A DNA stretch of 64,000 bases from Enterobacter cloacae (GCF_011078175.1 NZ_JAALCJ010000008.1:186001-250000); one strand, 5' to 3'; positions 11,128 through 20,095 are shown, counted from the first letter of the stretch. Notes: generated by a model not told the origin, from the sequence alone. Numbers and translations are program-made.

Positions 11128-11892
11128 ATGGCATCTACCCGTTACCCTCAACGTGTCCGTAATGACCTGTGTTTTCGCGAGTTGAACGTGCTACGCACTG
11201 AGCGAGTCAGCGCAGGATTTCAGCGCATTGTATTAAGCGGCGAGGCGCTGGAGGGCTTTAGCTCCCGCGGCTTTGACGACCATACCAAAGTCTTTTTCCC
11301 GGCATCGGGCACTCCCTTCGTACCGCCTGTCGTGACCGATGAAGGCATTGACTGGGGGGACGGCGTGCGTCCGCAGTCGCGTGACTATACCCCGCTGTAC
11401 GATGGCGAAAAACATGAGCTGGCGCTCGATTTCTTCATTCATGACGGCGGCATTGCCAGCAACTGGGCGACAGAGGCGAAGGTGGGCGACAGGCTGACCA
11501 TCGGCGGTCCGCGCGGTTCGCTGGTGGTGCCGGAAGATTACGCCTGGCAGCTGTACGTGTGCGACGAGTCGGGCATGCCCGCGCTGCGCCGCCGTTTGGA
11601 AAGCATCGAAAAACTGCCGGCACGCCCGGACGTTCACGCCGTCGTCACGGTGGGCGATGCATCGTACAAAGCGTACCTGAAGCACCTGAGCGGGTTCAAC
11701 ATTACCTGGGTTATCGGCCACAACGAGCAGGCGGTGGCGGATCATCTTGCAGCGTTGGCCGTGCCGGACGAAGATTACTTTATCTGGCTGACCGGAGAGG
11801 GGAAGGTGGTGAAACGCCTTAGCCGTCAGTTTGAAACCGACGCAATTGACCCACTGCTGGTGCGCGCCAGCGCGTACTGGCACGCCAAATAA
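11128..11892 (+). CDS. yqjH: YqjH, NADPH-dependent ferric-siderophore reductase
   Basis: Cytoplasmic FAD enzyme of the siderophore-interacting protein (SIP) family. It reduces ferric iron in imported ferric siderophores so that the metal is released. It has 254 residues, the E. coli length. The FAD-binding barrel includes SRDYTPLYD (R-x-Y-T motif); the NADPH-binding half has YVCDESGMPALRR and the C-terminal YFIWLTGEGKVVK, ending in YWHAK. It is transcribed away from yqjI with palindromic operators and a Fur box between them. The siderophore importer at 55-61 kb is a plausible supplier of substrate. Its stop abuts the stop of the convergent gene at 11893. Confidence 0.95.
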   Translation: MASTRYPQRVRNDLCFRELNVLRTERVSAGFQRIVLSGEALEGFSSRGFDDHTKVFFPASGTPFVPPVVTDEGIDWGDGVRPQSRDYTPLYDGEKHELALDFFIHDGGIASNWATEAKVGDRLTIGGPRGSLVVPEDYAWQLYVCDESGMPALRRRLESIEKLPARPDVHAVVTVGDASYKAYLKHLSGFNITWVIGHNEQAVADHLAALAVPDEDYFIWLTGEGKVVKRLSRQFETDAIDPLLVRASAYWHAK

Positions 11893-13062
11893 TCAGGCTG
11901 CGGGATCCAGCTGCGCTTCGCTCACCTGATGTTCGAGCGAGGCGCATACCTCTTTCAGCGCTTTCTCCTGCTGGGCAAAGTAGGCTTCCATATTGCTGAG
12001 CGACGAGACGAGCAGCCAGGACTCTTCTTTCTCCAGCTCTGCCAGCTCGTTCACCAGGGTGTCGATTTGCTCACGCACCTGCGCCATTTTTTTGCGAATA
12101 CGTTCCAGGTCGTTCAGCCTGTCGCTCGCCATCATCGGTTCGAACCCTTGTTGCAGACGGGCGACCAGCGAGCGAATGGCCTTTACGTCGCCGCGCTGTT
12201 TGGCCTGGTTGAGCTGCACCATCATCCTGTTGGCTTCTTCTTTTAAATCATCGGCAACTAAATCCGGGTGGCATAGCTTGCTCGCCTGACGCCAGAGCCG
12301 CTTCAGTTCGTTCCGATCCTCTTCAGAGAGATCCTTCCCTTTACGCAGGCGCACTTCAGCATCACGATGCTGTTCGCGATACTTCTTGTACTCTTCGTTG
12401 GCCTCATCGCGTGCCTGACGCGCCGGCTCTTCTTCACGCGTTAAACCGTTTTCAAGCTCCATCGCTTCGGCCAGCAGGTTGGCAATCAGATTGCTTTGCT
12501 GCTGAAGATGCTTGCGCGCCTCTGCTGCCTGGACGGAATCCGCGGGCAGATCTCGCCAGCGCTGGGTGAGCGTCGACAAAACCTCCACGGCCTGCGCCAT
12601 ATACTCCTGGCAGCGGCGGTAATCCTCTTCCCGACGACGCGTCTCCGCCTGCTGACGACGCAGGTTAAGCTCCGCCAGCGTTTTACGCAGGGCGAGGATC
12701 TGCTGCATCAACGGCCCGAGGCGGGAGAAATAGAGATCGTTGAACTCATCAAGCTGTTGTACCCGGGCGTTACGGCGATCAATCAGATCGCGCAGACGCG
12801 CTTCCAGGGCTTTCAGCTCCAGCTTGCTGGCGGCAAGCTGCGGGTCACGCCACGGAGTAACGGCACGCTGGCTTTGAAGCCAGGCGGTGATAGCGCGAAG
12901 GGCTGCGGTGTAATTTTTCTGCTCAAGCGCCGCGACGATGGACAGGAGATCATCGTCAAAGGCGTCCGCTTTGAGGCGTTTCAGCTGGCTCAGGATGATA
13001 TCGTCATCTTCCAGCTCAATGGCATTTTTAATGATTTCTAGCCGTTTGATCGGTGTGCTCAT
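11893..13062 (-). CDS. coiled-coil protein with a J-domain-like HPD motif
   Basis: Hydrophilic, highly charged protein of 389 residues. An N-terminal helical region (1-75) is followed by coiled coil (about 78-240), then a stretch resembling the core of a DnaJ domain: an amphipathic helix NELKRLWRQASKLC, the signature H265-P266-D267, and a third helix EEANRMMVQLNQAKQRGD. A second coiled coil (about 315-385) ends the protein. HPD is what J-domains use to stimulate DnaK, so a DnaK co-chaperone role is a reasonable inference, with an unknown client. It has no signal peptide or membrane segment. I do not recall an E. coli K-12 gene at this place. Confidence 0.7.
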   Translation of the reverse strand: MSTPIKRLEIIKNAIELEDDDIILSQLKRLKADAFDDDLLSIVAALEQKNYTAALRAITAWLQSQRAVTPWRDPQLAASKLELKALEARLRDLIDRRNARVQQLDEFNDLYFSRLGPLMQQILALRKTLAELNLRRQQAETRRREEDYRRCQEYMAQAVEVLSTLTQRWRDLPADSVQAAEARKHLQQQSNLIANLLAEAMELENGLTREEEPARQARDEANEEYKKYREQHRDAEVRLRKGKDLSEEDRNELKRLWRQASKLCHPDLVADDLKEEANRMMVQLNQAKQRGDVKAIRSLVARLQQGFEPMMASDRLNDLERIRKKMAQVREQIDTLVNELAELEKEESWLLVSSLSNMEAYFAQQEKALKEVCASLEHQVSEAQLDPAA

Positions 13063-13331
13063 GATGCCTTTCGCTCTGGCGCTTAAGTGTTTGAGTTAAG
13101 GTTAGTTGTTGTAAAAGCTACGGGAAATAATACACACGGATGATGATCGGCGCGACGGGGGATTTCTTTAGTTTTTAGAGTTTGTGAGGGGAAGCGGCAG
13201 GCCGGGCTACGTGTGGTGGGTTCCTTATCGACTTGCACAGGGCGCGGCAAAAATCAGAAGCAGGATATCGCCTGGCGAATGCCTGCGAAAAAAGTCAGGG
13301 GGCAAAAAGGGGCATCTGTCATTCATCCAAC
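13063..13331. other. gene-poor spacer between the J-like gene and the tRNA
   Basis: No convincing coding frame. A 73-codon open frame starting at 13184 lacks a ribosome site and has atypical composition. The first 80 bases upstream of the J-like gene should hold its promoter, but no clear consensus was found. Confidence 0.5.
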
Positions 13332-13357
13332 AAAAAAGCCACTCATTCGAGTGGCTT
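13332..13357 (-). terminator. rho-independent terminator of the tRNA gene
   Basis: Arms AAGCCACTC and GAGTGGCTT around ATTC. On the minus strand the hairpin is followed by a run of T. It lies 27 bases past the tRNA 3' end. Confidence 0.8.
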
Positions 13358-13383
13358 AACTGGATGATTCTAAAGCTAAAATT

Positions 13384-13459
13384 TGGTGGCCCCTGCTGGA
13401 CTTGAACCAGCGACCAAGCGATTATGAGTCGCCTGCTCTAACCACTGAGCTAAGGGGCC
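13384..13459 (-). tRNA. ileX: tRNA-Ile(CAU), lysidine-modified type
   Basis: A 76-base gene with encoded CCA. The acceptor arm is GGCCCCT/AGGGGCC, the D-arm AGCTCAGTGGTTAGAGC, the anticodon loop CTCATAA (anticodon CAT) and the T-arm CTGGTTCAAGTCCAG. It matches E. coli ileX, which reads AUA after TilS converts C34 to lysidine, and not an elongator or initiator tRNA-Met. It sits next to mug, as in E. coli. Confidence 0.95.
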
Positions 13460-13469
13460 ATGGCGGTGA

Positions 13470-13475
13470 ATTATA
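13470..13475 (-). promoter_or_regulatory. -10 box of the tRNA-Ile promoter
   Basis: TATAAT on the minus strand, about 11 bases before the tRNA 5' end, followed by a GC-rich discriminator typical of stable RNA genes. The -35 is weak; TGGATT at the right distance is the best candidate. Confidence 0.6.
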
Positions 13476-13583
13476 AAGTAACTCCCCTCAGCAATCCAGC
13501 CATTCACACCTGCCTGCTGTTTTTATAAACAATGCATAATCAATCCTTTATACTTATCTCAAGATGCATAGACAGGAGTAGAG

Positions 13584-14090
13584 ATGATCAACGATATTCT
13601 GGCCCCTGGCCTGCGGGTGGTGTTCTGCGGTATCAATCCTGGAAAGTCATCGGCGCACACCGGATTTCACTTCGCTCATCCGGGAAATCGCTTCTGGAAG
13701 GTGATCTACCAGGCCGGGTTCACCGACAGGCTACTCAAACCTGAAGAGGAGCAGCACCTGCTGGATACGCGCTGCGGCATTACTATGCTGGTCGAGCGGC
13801 CAACGGTACAGGCCAGCGAGGTCAACCTGCATGAGTTACGCAGCGGCGGTCGGGAACTGGTCAGGAAGATAGAGGACTATCAGCCCGCCGCGCTGGCGAT
13901 CCTCGGCAAGCAGGCCTACGAGCAGGCGTTCAGCCAGCGCGGTGCTAAGTGGGGTAAGCAGAGCATCACCATTGGCGTGACGCAGGTGTGGGTGCTGCCG
14001 AATCCGAGCGGGCTTAACAGGGCTACGCTGGATAAGCTGGTGGAGGCGTATCGGGAACTGGATGAGGCGCTAATGAGTAGGGGATTGTAA
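13584..14090 (+). CDS. mug: G/U mismatch-specific DNA glycosylase (Mug)
   Basis: Base-excision repair enzyme that removes uracil, ethenocytosine and related bases opposite guanine. It has 168 residues, as in E. coli. Motif 1 GINPG (16-20) carries the catalytic N18, and motif 2 is LPNPSGLNR near residue 140. The start follows a good ribosome site (ACAGGAG). In E. coli mug is next to rpoD; here an accessory cluster separates them. Confidence 0.95.
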   Translation: MINDILAPGLRVVFCGINPGKSSAHTGFHFAHPGNRFWKVIYQAGFTDRLLKPEEEQHLLDTRCGITMLVERPTVQASEVNLHELRSGGRELVRKIEDYQPAALAILGKQAYEQAFSQRGAKWGKQSITIGVTQVWVLPNPSGLNRATLDKLVEAYRELDEALMSRGL

Positions 14091-14292
14091 TATATTCTTG
14101 TTTTATCCGGCGTTGCATCTGATTTTTATGTAGCGCCTCTTAAATATAATTAATCTCAGCTTCATTAAACATACTCATTTCTAACGCGGGGGAACTCTTC
14201 CTCCGTGTCTATATTCTTTTAAGCGATTAATACTTTACCTGTCTTATTCAAATTGCCTGTTGCAGTAAATAAAAACGATCCATGAGGTAAGT

Positions 14293-14792
14293 ATGAATAA
14301 TAAATGTAACCATCATTTTTTGCAGGCTTACCCTGTCATTTTTTCCGGCTTACCAGCAATGAGCTCAGAAAATGAAAAGGAACTGATTCAGTTTTGTGAA
14401 AGCTATCCACATTACGTTTTATCCGCAATGCCCTGGGCTGCGGCGGAGATAGCAGGGTCTGTGGGTTTTCAACGCTGTTTCATATGATTTACGGCTTTGG
14501 CGGCAGGAAAATATACCTTCCGAAAAAGCAGGAACGCTTTAAAAAGCTCTACGGCATTGATATTTCAGCCGAACAGTATAACCGATTGTTAATGCGTGTT
14601 GATTCGGCCGGGAATATTGAATTACCTTCAGCCTGGGGTGTTTTTATCGCCATTCGGCGTGCAGCAATGCAAATGGCTATGCGAGATAATGCCTCTTCGA
14701 CAGAATTAACGCGTACGTTTGGAGTGAGTATGCGAAATATAAGGATGATTCGTTCTACTACCGATAAACAAAAAGGAGGTGAAGTGCTTTAG
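14293..14792 (+). pseudogene. Mor-family transcription activator, frameshifted
   Basis: Two frames overlap by ATGA at 14484-14487: 64 codons (14293-14487) and 102 codons (14484-14792). Read together they make one protein of about 166 residues resembling the Mor/C activator family of phage Mu. An N-terminal region is followed by the family segment GFGGRKIYLPK and a C-terminal helix-turn-helix (ELTRTFGVSMRNIRMIR). One extra T in the T4 run at 14466-14469 would join the frames as VGFSTLFHMIYGFGG, which fits the family better than the encoded end GFQRCFI. It is therefore either a recent one-base deletion, two coupled peptides or a sequencing slip. The ribosome site GAGGTAAGT precedes the first ATG. 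It is the first gene of the accessory cluster. Confidence 0.6.
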
Positions 14793-14843
14793 TTATTATT
14801 TTTAGAAATAAACACAATATCACAATCTTAAGAGGAAAAGAAA

Positions 14844-15449
14844 ATGTCACAACAATACACGCTTACTTTTCAAAACAACACGCGTAACTACGGCAAAATT
14901 TGCGTCTACCAGACTGCACCGGATATTGCCGACCCGCAGCTGATGTCTCTGGCATGGTTTACCGAGCCTGCGCATCCTACTACCCGCGTACAGTTTAGCT
15001 GGACCATTGATTACGCGTTTATCTGGGATGAAACCGGTCCGCTGGTGCCGGGTGTGAAATTTGATGCATCACAAACGTGGCCTGCCGATCTCACTAAAAA
15101 TAACAACGTTACGCTGACCTCTTCCCGTAACGCGTTAACCTTCCGGGATCAGGTCACTGGCGGGCGTCCCGGCACGCTTTACGTTCATAACGATAATACG
15201 GTGCCTTTCGATCAGGTCTCTGTAGGCATCGCTATGTCGGGAGCGGGCACCTTTGCCAAAGAGGCGCAGCCGAATTTGCAGTTCTCCTATACGCCGCATC
15301 CGGTCTACTGGGTGACCTTTGGCGATTATGAAACGGGCGAAGTGCTGGACACGGAGAGCATCACCAACGCACAGCAGATCAGCTTTAACCCTAACGTCTA
15401 TAACGTGGATGTCGTACTCAATCTCGACAATACATGGGCTGTGAAATAA
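14844..15449 (+). CDS. RhiA-like protein
   Basis: Soluble protein of 201 residues without signal peptide or membrane segment, rich in beta strands, Thr and Asn. From memory it resembles the RhiA family, named after the abundant rhizosphere-expressed RhiA of Rhizobium leguminosarum. Family-like stretches are SLAWFTEPAHPTTRVQFSW, VGIAMSGAGTF and the C-terminal SFNPNVYNVDVVLNLDNTW. RhiA has no known biochemical role. A good ribosome site (AAGAGGAAAAG) precedes ATG. It sits 51 bases after the Mor-like gene and 14 bases before the caspase-like gene, so the three are probably one transcript. Confidence 0.6.
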   Translation: MSQQYTLTFQNNTRNYGKICVYQTAPDIADPQLMSLAWFTEPAHPTTRVQFSWTIDYAFIWDETGPLVPGVKFDASQTWPADLTKNNNVTLTSSRNALTFRDQVTGGRPGTLYVHNDNTVPFDQVSVGIAMSGAGTFAKEAQPNLQFSYTPHPVYWVTFGDYETGEVLDTESITNAQQISFNPNVYNVDVVLNLDNTWAVK

Positions 15450-15463
15450 TTCAGAGGAGAGTG

Positions 15464-15931
15464 ATGATGATTATTATCGTATGTACTGACGATCCTGAAC
15501 TGGTGGATATTGCGGCCGAGTCTGTCCTTAAAGAGCCGGAAGTATTTCGCAGCTACTATAAAGTTTTCCATAGTGCTATTCCGCCACTAGATGTTGAAGA
15601 AGATCTGTTTATTATTGCCCACGGCGCGTTCCAGGGTGATGAAGGCAGGCCGGTGATTGGCGATCGGGATGGTGACCGTGACTTTTATCTCAATGGCGCC
15701 CAGTGTTTCATCAATATTCATTCGTTGATCCCACCCGGATATAAAGGACGAGTTTTTGTCGACGCATGTCAGTCGGCAACCGACTCGCGAAAAATCGACA
15801 GCTTTATTACCACGTTGCAGATCCAGTTTTTGCTGAATTCTTTCAAGGCACTGGTCTATGGGATTAATGGTGACAGCTCGGGATTGATTCCACTTCCTGA
15901 CGATTCGAAATGGCGTCTGGCGAAACTTTAA
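15464..15931 (+). CDS. small caspase-like (CHAT/C14-type) protein
   Basis: Protein of 155 residues. Two hydrophobic strands each end in a catalytic-looking motif: DLFIIAHG (H53-G54) and GRVFVDACQSA (D100-A-C102-Q-S). This is the strand-His-Gly / strand-(D)xCxS layout of caspase-fold cysteine peptidases (metacaspases, CHAT). A third strand ALVYGINGDSSG follows, as in that fold. Family assignment is by motif only. I start at ATG 15464: GAGGAGAG lies just upstream, and an in-frame ATG at 15434 inside the preceding gene lacks a site. No signal peptide or prodomain is seen. A target could be the RhiA-like neighbour or a cell protein; this is not known. Confidence 0.6.
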   Translation: MMIIIVCTDDPELVDIAAESVLKEPEVFRSYYKVFHSAIPPLDVEEDLFIIAHGAFQGDEGRPVIGDRDGDRDFYLNGAQCFINIHSLIPPGYKGRVFVDACQSATDSRKIDSFITTLQIQFLLNSFKALVYGINGDSSGLIPLPDDSKWRLAKL

Positions 15932-15961
15932 AAAAAAAGCCCCGATGAAAAATCGGGGCTT
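15930..15961. terminator. bidirectional terminator between the caspase-like gene and rpoD
   Basis: Arms AAGCCCCGAT and ATCGGGGCTT around GAAAA. On the minus strand a run of eight or more T follows, so it is a strong terminator for rpoD. It may also stop the + strand cluster. Confidence 0.85.
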
Positions 15962-15981
15962 CATACTACCAGGAATACAGG

Positions 15982-17826
15982 TTAATCGTCCAGGAAGCTA
16001 CGCAGCACTTCAGAGCGGCTTGGGTGACGCAGCTTACGCAGCGCCTTCGCTTCGATCTGACGGATACGTTCGCGGGTCACGTCAAACTGTTTACCCACTT
16101 CTTCCAGCGTGTGGTCGGTGTTCATATCGATACCGAAACGCATACGCAATACTTTGGCTTCACGGGCGGTCAGGCCAGCCAGAACGTCGTGCGTAGCGGC
16201 ACGCAGGCTCTCGGTGGTGGCAGAGTCCAGCGGCAGCTCGAGGGTAGTATCCTCGATGAAATCACCCAGATGCGAATCTTCATCATCACCGATTGGCGTT
16301 TCCATGGAGATTGGCTCTTTAGCGATTTTCAGCACCTTACGGATCTTGTCTTCCGGCATCAGCATGCGTTCAGCCAGCTCTTCCGGGGTCGGCTCGCGAC
16401 CCATCTCCTGCAACATCTGGCGAGAGATACGGTTGAGTTTGTTGATGGTCTCAATCATATGCACCGGAATACGGATGGTGCGCGCCTGGTCTGCGATAGA
16501 GCGGGTGATCGCCTGACGGATCCACCAGGTAGCATAGGTGGAGAACTTGTAACCACGACGGTATTCAAACTTATCTACCGCTTTCATCAGACCGATGTTG
16601 CCTTCCTGAATCAGATCCAGGAATTGCAGGCCACGGTTGGTGTATTTCTTGGCGATAGAGATAACCAGACGTAAGTTCGCTTCAACCATCTCTTTCTTCG
16701 CACGGCGGGCTTTCGCTTCACCGATGGACATACGACGGTTGATGTCTTTCACCTGCTCGATGGTCAGGCCGGTCTCTTCTTCAATCTGATGCAGTTTTTG
16801 CAGGCCGCGCTGCACATCTTCTTTCACGTCGTGCAGCTTTTCAGACCACGGCTTGTTCATTGCAATTGCGGCGTTGAACCAGGTTTCGCTGGTTTCATTG
16901 CCGGTGAAGAGGGTGATGAAGTTCTTCTTCGGCATTTTGCACTGTTCAACGCACAGCTTCATGATGATGCGTTCCTGGGTACGTACGCGATCCATCATCA
17001 CGCGCATGCTGTTCACCAGGTAGTCGAACTGTTTTGGCACCAGGCGGAACTGTTTGAACACTTCAGACAGCTTCAGGATCTCTTCCTGAGCGGCGGCATG
17101 GCTGCGGCCTTTCGCTTTGATGGTGTCACGCGTCACTTCGTACTGGGTACGCAGCTCGGCAAACTTCTCACGCGCCAGTTCAGGGTCGATGCTGTTGTCG
17201 TCGTCGCTGCTGTCGTCGTCGTCTTCTTCATCTTCGTCTTCGTCATCATCCATCTCTTCCTGAGACAGCTCAGAACCGACGTGAGTGGCGGTTGGCGCCA
17301 TATCTTCTTCAGCGTTCGGGTCAACAAAACCGGTGATCAGGTCAGACAGGCGCGCTTCTTCCGCTTCAACGCGATCGTACTGCTCCAGCAGATAAGTAAT
17401 CGCTTCAGGGTATTCGGCAACAGAGCACTGAACCTGGTTGATCCCGTCTTCGATGCGTTTTGCGATGTCAATTTCGCCTTCGCGGGTCAACAGTTCAACG
17501 GTACCCATTTCGCGCATATACATGCGGACCGGGTCAGTAGTACGCCCGATTTCAGATTCCACGCTGGACAGGACCTGTGCAGCAGCTTCTTCCGCATCTT
17601 CGTCAGTGTTGTTGGAGGTTTCAGCCAGCAACAGATCATCGGCATCCGGTGCTTCTTCCATCACCTGAATGCCCATGTCATTGATCATTTGGATGATGTC
17701 TTCGATCTGATCTGAATCGACGATATCTTCCGGCAGATGGTCATTGACCTCGGCATAGGTCAGATAGCCTTGCTCCTTACCGCGTTGGACAAGAAGTTTC
17801 AGCTGTGACTGCGGGTTTTGCTCCAT
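15982..17826 (-). CDS. rpoD: RNA polymerase sigma factor RpoD (sigma70)
   Basis: Primary sigma factor of RNA polymerase. It has 614 residues (613 in E. coli). Region 1.1 comes first, followed by an acidic non-conserved insert (about 190-215, [10 protein letters not shown]). The conserved 2.3-2.4 part reads [20 protein letters not shown], regions 3 follow, and region 4.2 reads [21 protein letters not shown] start at MEQNPQS, as in E. coli; the frame is open 18 codons further upstream without a better site. It is the last gene of the rpsU-dnaG-rpoD macromolecular synthesis operon. An internal heat-shock promoter lies in dnaG. Confidence 0.98.
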   Translation of the reverse strand: MEQNPQSQLKLLVQRGKEQGYLTYAEVNDHLPEDIVDSDQIEDIIQMINDMGIQVMEEAPDADDLLLAETSNNTDEDAEEAAAQVLSSVESEIGRTTDPVRMYMREMGTVELLTREGEIDIAKRIEDGINQVQCSVAEYPEAITYLLEQYDRVEAEEARLSDLITGFVDPNAEEDMAPTATHVGSELSQEEMDDDEDEDEEDDDDSSDDDNSIDPELAREKFAELRTQYEVTRDTIKAKGRSHAAAQEEILKLSEVFKQFRLVPKQFDYLVNSMRVMMDRVRTQERIIMKLCVEQCKMPKKNFITLFTGNETSETWFNAAIAMNKPWSEKLHDVKEDVQRGLQKLHQIEEETGLTIEQVKDINRRMSIGEAKARRAKKEMVEANLRLVISIAKKYTNRGLQFLDLIQEGNIGLMKAVDKFEYRRGYKFSTYATWWIRQAITRSIADQARTIRIPVHMIETINKLNRISRQMLQEMGREPTPEELAERMLMPEDKIRKVLKIAKEPISMETPIGDDEDSHLGDFIEDTTLELPLDSATTESLRAATHDVLAGLTAREAKVLRMRFGIDMNTDHTLEEVGKQFDVTRERIRQIEAKALRKLRHPSRSEVLRSFLDD

Positions 17827-17979
17827 AAGACGGTATCCACACTTAATTCGTTTGATTGGTGTCGGCGATGGGGCTGCCAACCTTTAAAGCGAGGGCGTAC
17901 TTATATTTTTGCCGCTGCCTCTCAGTGCGGCTGCCGGGGGCTTCCCGATCGATATTCGGCACTTAAGCCGTTAAATTTT

Positions 17980-19725
17980 TTATTTCTTCGCCAGTTCCTG
18001 GTTAATCATCCAGAGTTCCCGGCGTTCTTCGCTGCTTAAGCCGTGCGTGCGCTCGCGAGCTATCAACTCTTCCTGGCGCAACTCAAGCATCGAATCAAAC
18101 ATATGGTTGAGCGAGTCGGTGAACGTTTTTTCTGCAATGTCCTTATCTGCTATATCGTCCCACATCGACAGTTTTTCAAGGGTAGCGGCCTCTTTTGTGC
18201 CGCGATAATGTTCTAAAAGTTGTCCGGTGGTCAGACCTGGCTGAGACAAACACGTGTTGACCAGTTCTGAAAATAAGCCAAGCCCGGGCAATTTATCGTG
18301 GTTCAAACCCGCCAGCGACGGCACTTGCGGCGCAAGTTCGGGGTTTTGCACCAGTAACCCTATCAGTATACGCATGGTTGTGCGTTTTAGCTGAGGCGCG
18401 GGGCGAACCGTGCCGTTTTCAGCCTGTTTCGGCATTAAACGTTCAAGCTGGCTGTCATCCAGAATACCGAGCTTGTTGCCTAACTCCTGACGCAGATAGA
18501 TACGCAGCGTTTCGCCGGGCACCTGGCTGATTAACGGCAGCGCCAGCGTACTGAGCTGCGCGCGCCCGTCAGGGGTACTCAAATCGACCTGCGGCATCAG
18601 GCTGTTAAACAAAAACGTGGAGAGCGGCTGAGCCTGCTCCATCCGCGCTTCAAACGCCGCTTTGCCCTCTTTACGCACCAGCGTATCCGGGTCTTCACCG
18701 TCGGGCAGAAACATAAAGCGTAGCTGACGCCCGTCGGTCATATAGGGCAGCGCGGTTTCCAGCGCTCGCCAGGCGGCGTCGCGTCCTGCGCGGTCACCGT
18801 CGTAACAGCAGATGACGTTGTTGGTCACCCTGAACAGCAGTTGAATATGATCGGCTGTGGTGGACGTCCCTAACGACGCCACCGCGTAGTTGATGTCGTA
18901 CTGCGCCAGCGCGACAACGTCCATATAGCCTTCGACGACCAGAAGACGCGGAGGTTCCGCGTTATCCTGCTGTGCCTCATAAAGACCGTAAAGCTGGCGG
19001 CCCTTATGGAAAATATCGGTTTCCGGGGAGTTAAGGTATTTCGGCAGGGCATCACCCAGCACGCGACCACCAAAACCAATCACCCGGCCACGCTTGTCGC
19101 GGATCGGGAACATCACCCGTTCACGGAAGCGGTCGTAGCTTCGTCCCTGGTCATTGGTGACCAGCATGCCTGCATCGATGAGAGACTTACGATCTTCGCT
19201 ATTGCCGCCAAAACGCTTTAACACGTTGTCCCAGCCGGGCGGGGCGTAACCAATAGCGAAACGCGCAATCACATCGTCGCTCAGTCCGCGCTTGGTCAGA
19301 TACTGACGCGCAGGCTCAGCCGCAGAGTGCTTAAGAGACTGTTGGTAAAACGAATTCAGGCCATCCATCAACTGATACAGCGTTTGTCGCTGATGGCGCT
19401 CGATCTGACTTGGCCCACTGCCCGCTTCATACGGCACTTCAAGGTTATGCATCGCCGCCAGCTCTTCGACGGTTTCAACGAACTCGAGCTTGTCGTAGTT
19501 CATCAAAAAATCGACGGCATTACCGTGTGCGCCACAGCCGAAGCAATGGTAGAACTGTTTTTCACCGTTTACGGTGAAAGAGGGGGTTTTTTCGTTATGG
19601 AACGGACAGCACGCATGGTAGTTCTTGCCCTGCTTTTTCAGCTTTACCCGCGCGTCGATGAGATCGACGATGTCGGTTCTGGCGAGCAGGTCATTGATGA
19701 AAACGCGTGGGATTCTTCCGGCCAT
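17980..19725 (-). CDS. dnaG: DNA primase DnaG
   Basis: Makes RNA primers at the replication fork, recruited by the DnaB helicase. It has 581 residues, the E. coli length. An N-terminal CHC2 zinc finger (CCPFHNEK ... FGCGAHG) is followed by a TOPRIM catalytic core (LVVEGYMDVVAL, then CCYDGDRAGR with the metal-binding acidic residues) and a C-terminal DnaB-binding helical domain. The start is MAGRIPRVF; an ATG three codons upstream is less likely by homology. It is the middle gene of the macromolecular synthesis operon. Confidence 0.98.
   Translation of the reverse strand: MAGRIPRVFINDLLARTDIVDLIDARVKLKKQGKNYHACCPFHNEKTPSFTVNGEKQFYHCFGCGAHGNAVDFLMNYDKLEFVETVEELAAMHNLEVPYEAGSGPSQIERHQRQTLYQLMDGLNSFYQQSLKHSAAEPARQYLTKRGLSDDVIARFAIGYAPPGWDNVLKRFGGNSEDRKSLIDAGMLVTNDQGRSYDRFRERVMFPIRDKRGRVIGFGGRVLGDALPKYLNSPETDIFHKGRQLYGLYEAQQDNAEPPRLLVVEGYMDVVALAQYDINYAVASLGTSTTADHIQLLFRVTNNVICCYDGDRAGRDAAWRALETALPYMTDGRQLRFMFLPDGEDPDTLVRKEGKAAFEARMEQAQPLSTFLFNSLMPQVDLSTPDGRAQLSTLALPLISQVPGETLRIYLRQELGNKLGILDDSQLERLMPKQAENGTVRPAPQLKRTTMRILIGLLVQNPELAPQVPSLAGLNHDKLPGLGLFSELVNTCLSQPGLTTGQLLEHYRGTKEAATLEKLSMWDDIADKDIAEKTFTDSLNHMFDSMLELRQEELIARERTHGLSSEERRELWMINQELAKK
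18151..18182 (-). promoter_or_regulatory. internal heat-shock (sigma32) promoter for rpoD
   Basis: Within dnaG the minus strand carries CCCTTGAA and, 15 bases on, GACGATATA. This is nearly base for base the known E. coli rpoD Phs promoter as I remember it. It lets rpoD rise during heat shock independently of rpsU and dnaG. Confidence 0.6.
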
Positions 19726-19816
19726 ATGCCCCAAAAATTTAAGCGACTTATAAACGAAAACAAGCCGCGCATTCCTTCCGGAAGCACGGCCTTACGACTA
19801 CAACTCTGTCTGTCAA

Positions 19817-19836
19817 TTGAGGGCTGTAGCCCTCAA
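19817..19836 (-). terminator. hairpin between rpsU and dnaG (attenuating terminator)
   Basis: Perfect stem TTGAGGGCT/AGCCCTCAA with a two-base loop, just after the rpsU stop. There is no T-run, which fits the partial terminator known at this place in E. coli; it lowers dnaG and rpoD relative to rpsU. Confidence 0.6.
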
Positions 19837-19840
19837 CAGA

Positions 19841-20095
<255 letters not shown>

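Noticed and set aside
13184-13405. 73-codon open frame running into the tRNA gene
   Set aside because: No ribosome site, overlaps tRNA-Ile, no recognisable protein features.
13384-13459. tRNA-Met from the CAT anticodon
   Set aside because: The body matches the minor isoleucine tRNA (ileX), not elongator or initiator tRNA-Met.
14484-14487. Programmed frameshift in the Mor-like gene
   Set aside because: A T4 tract alone is a weak slippage site and no stimulatory structure is visible. A simple deletion explains it better, though expression data could change this.
16789-17715. 308-codon open frame antisense to rpoD
   Set aside because: Phe/Val/His-rich shadow of rpoD codons.
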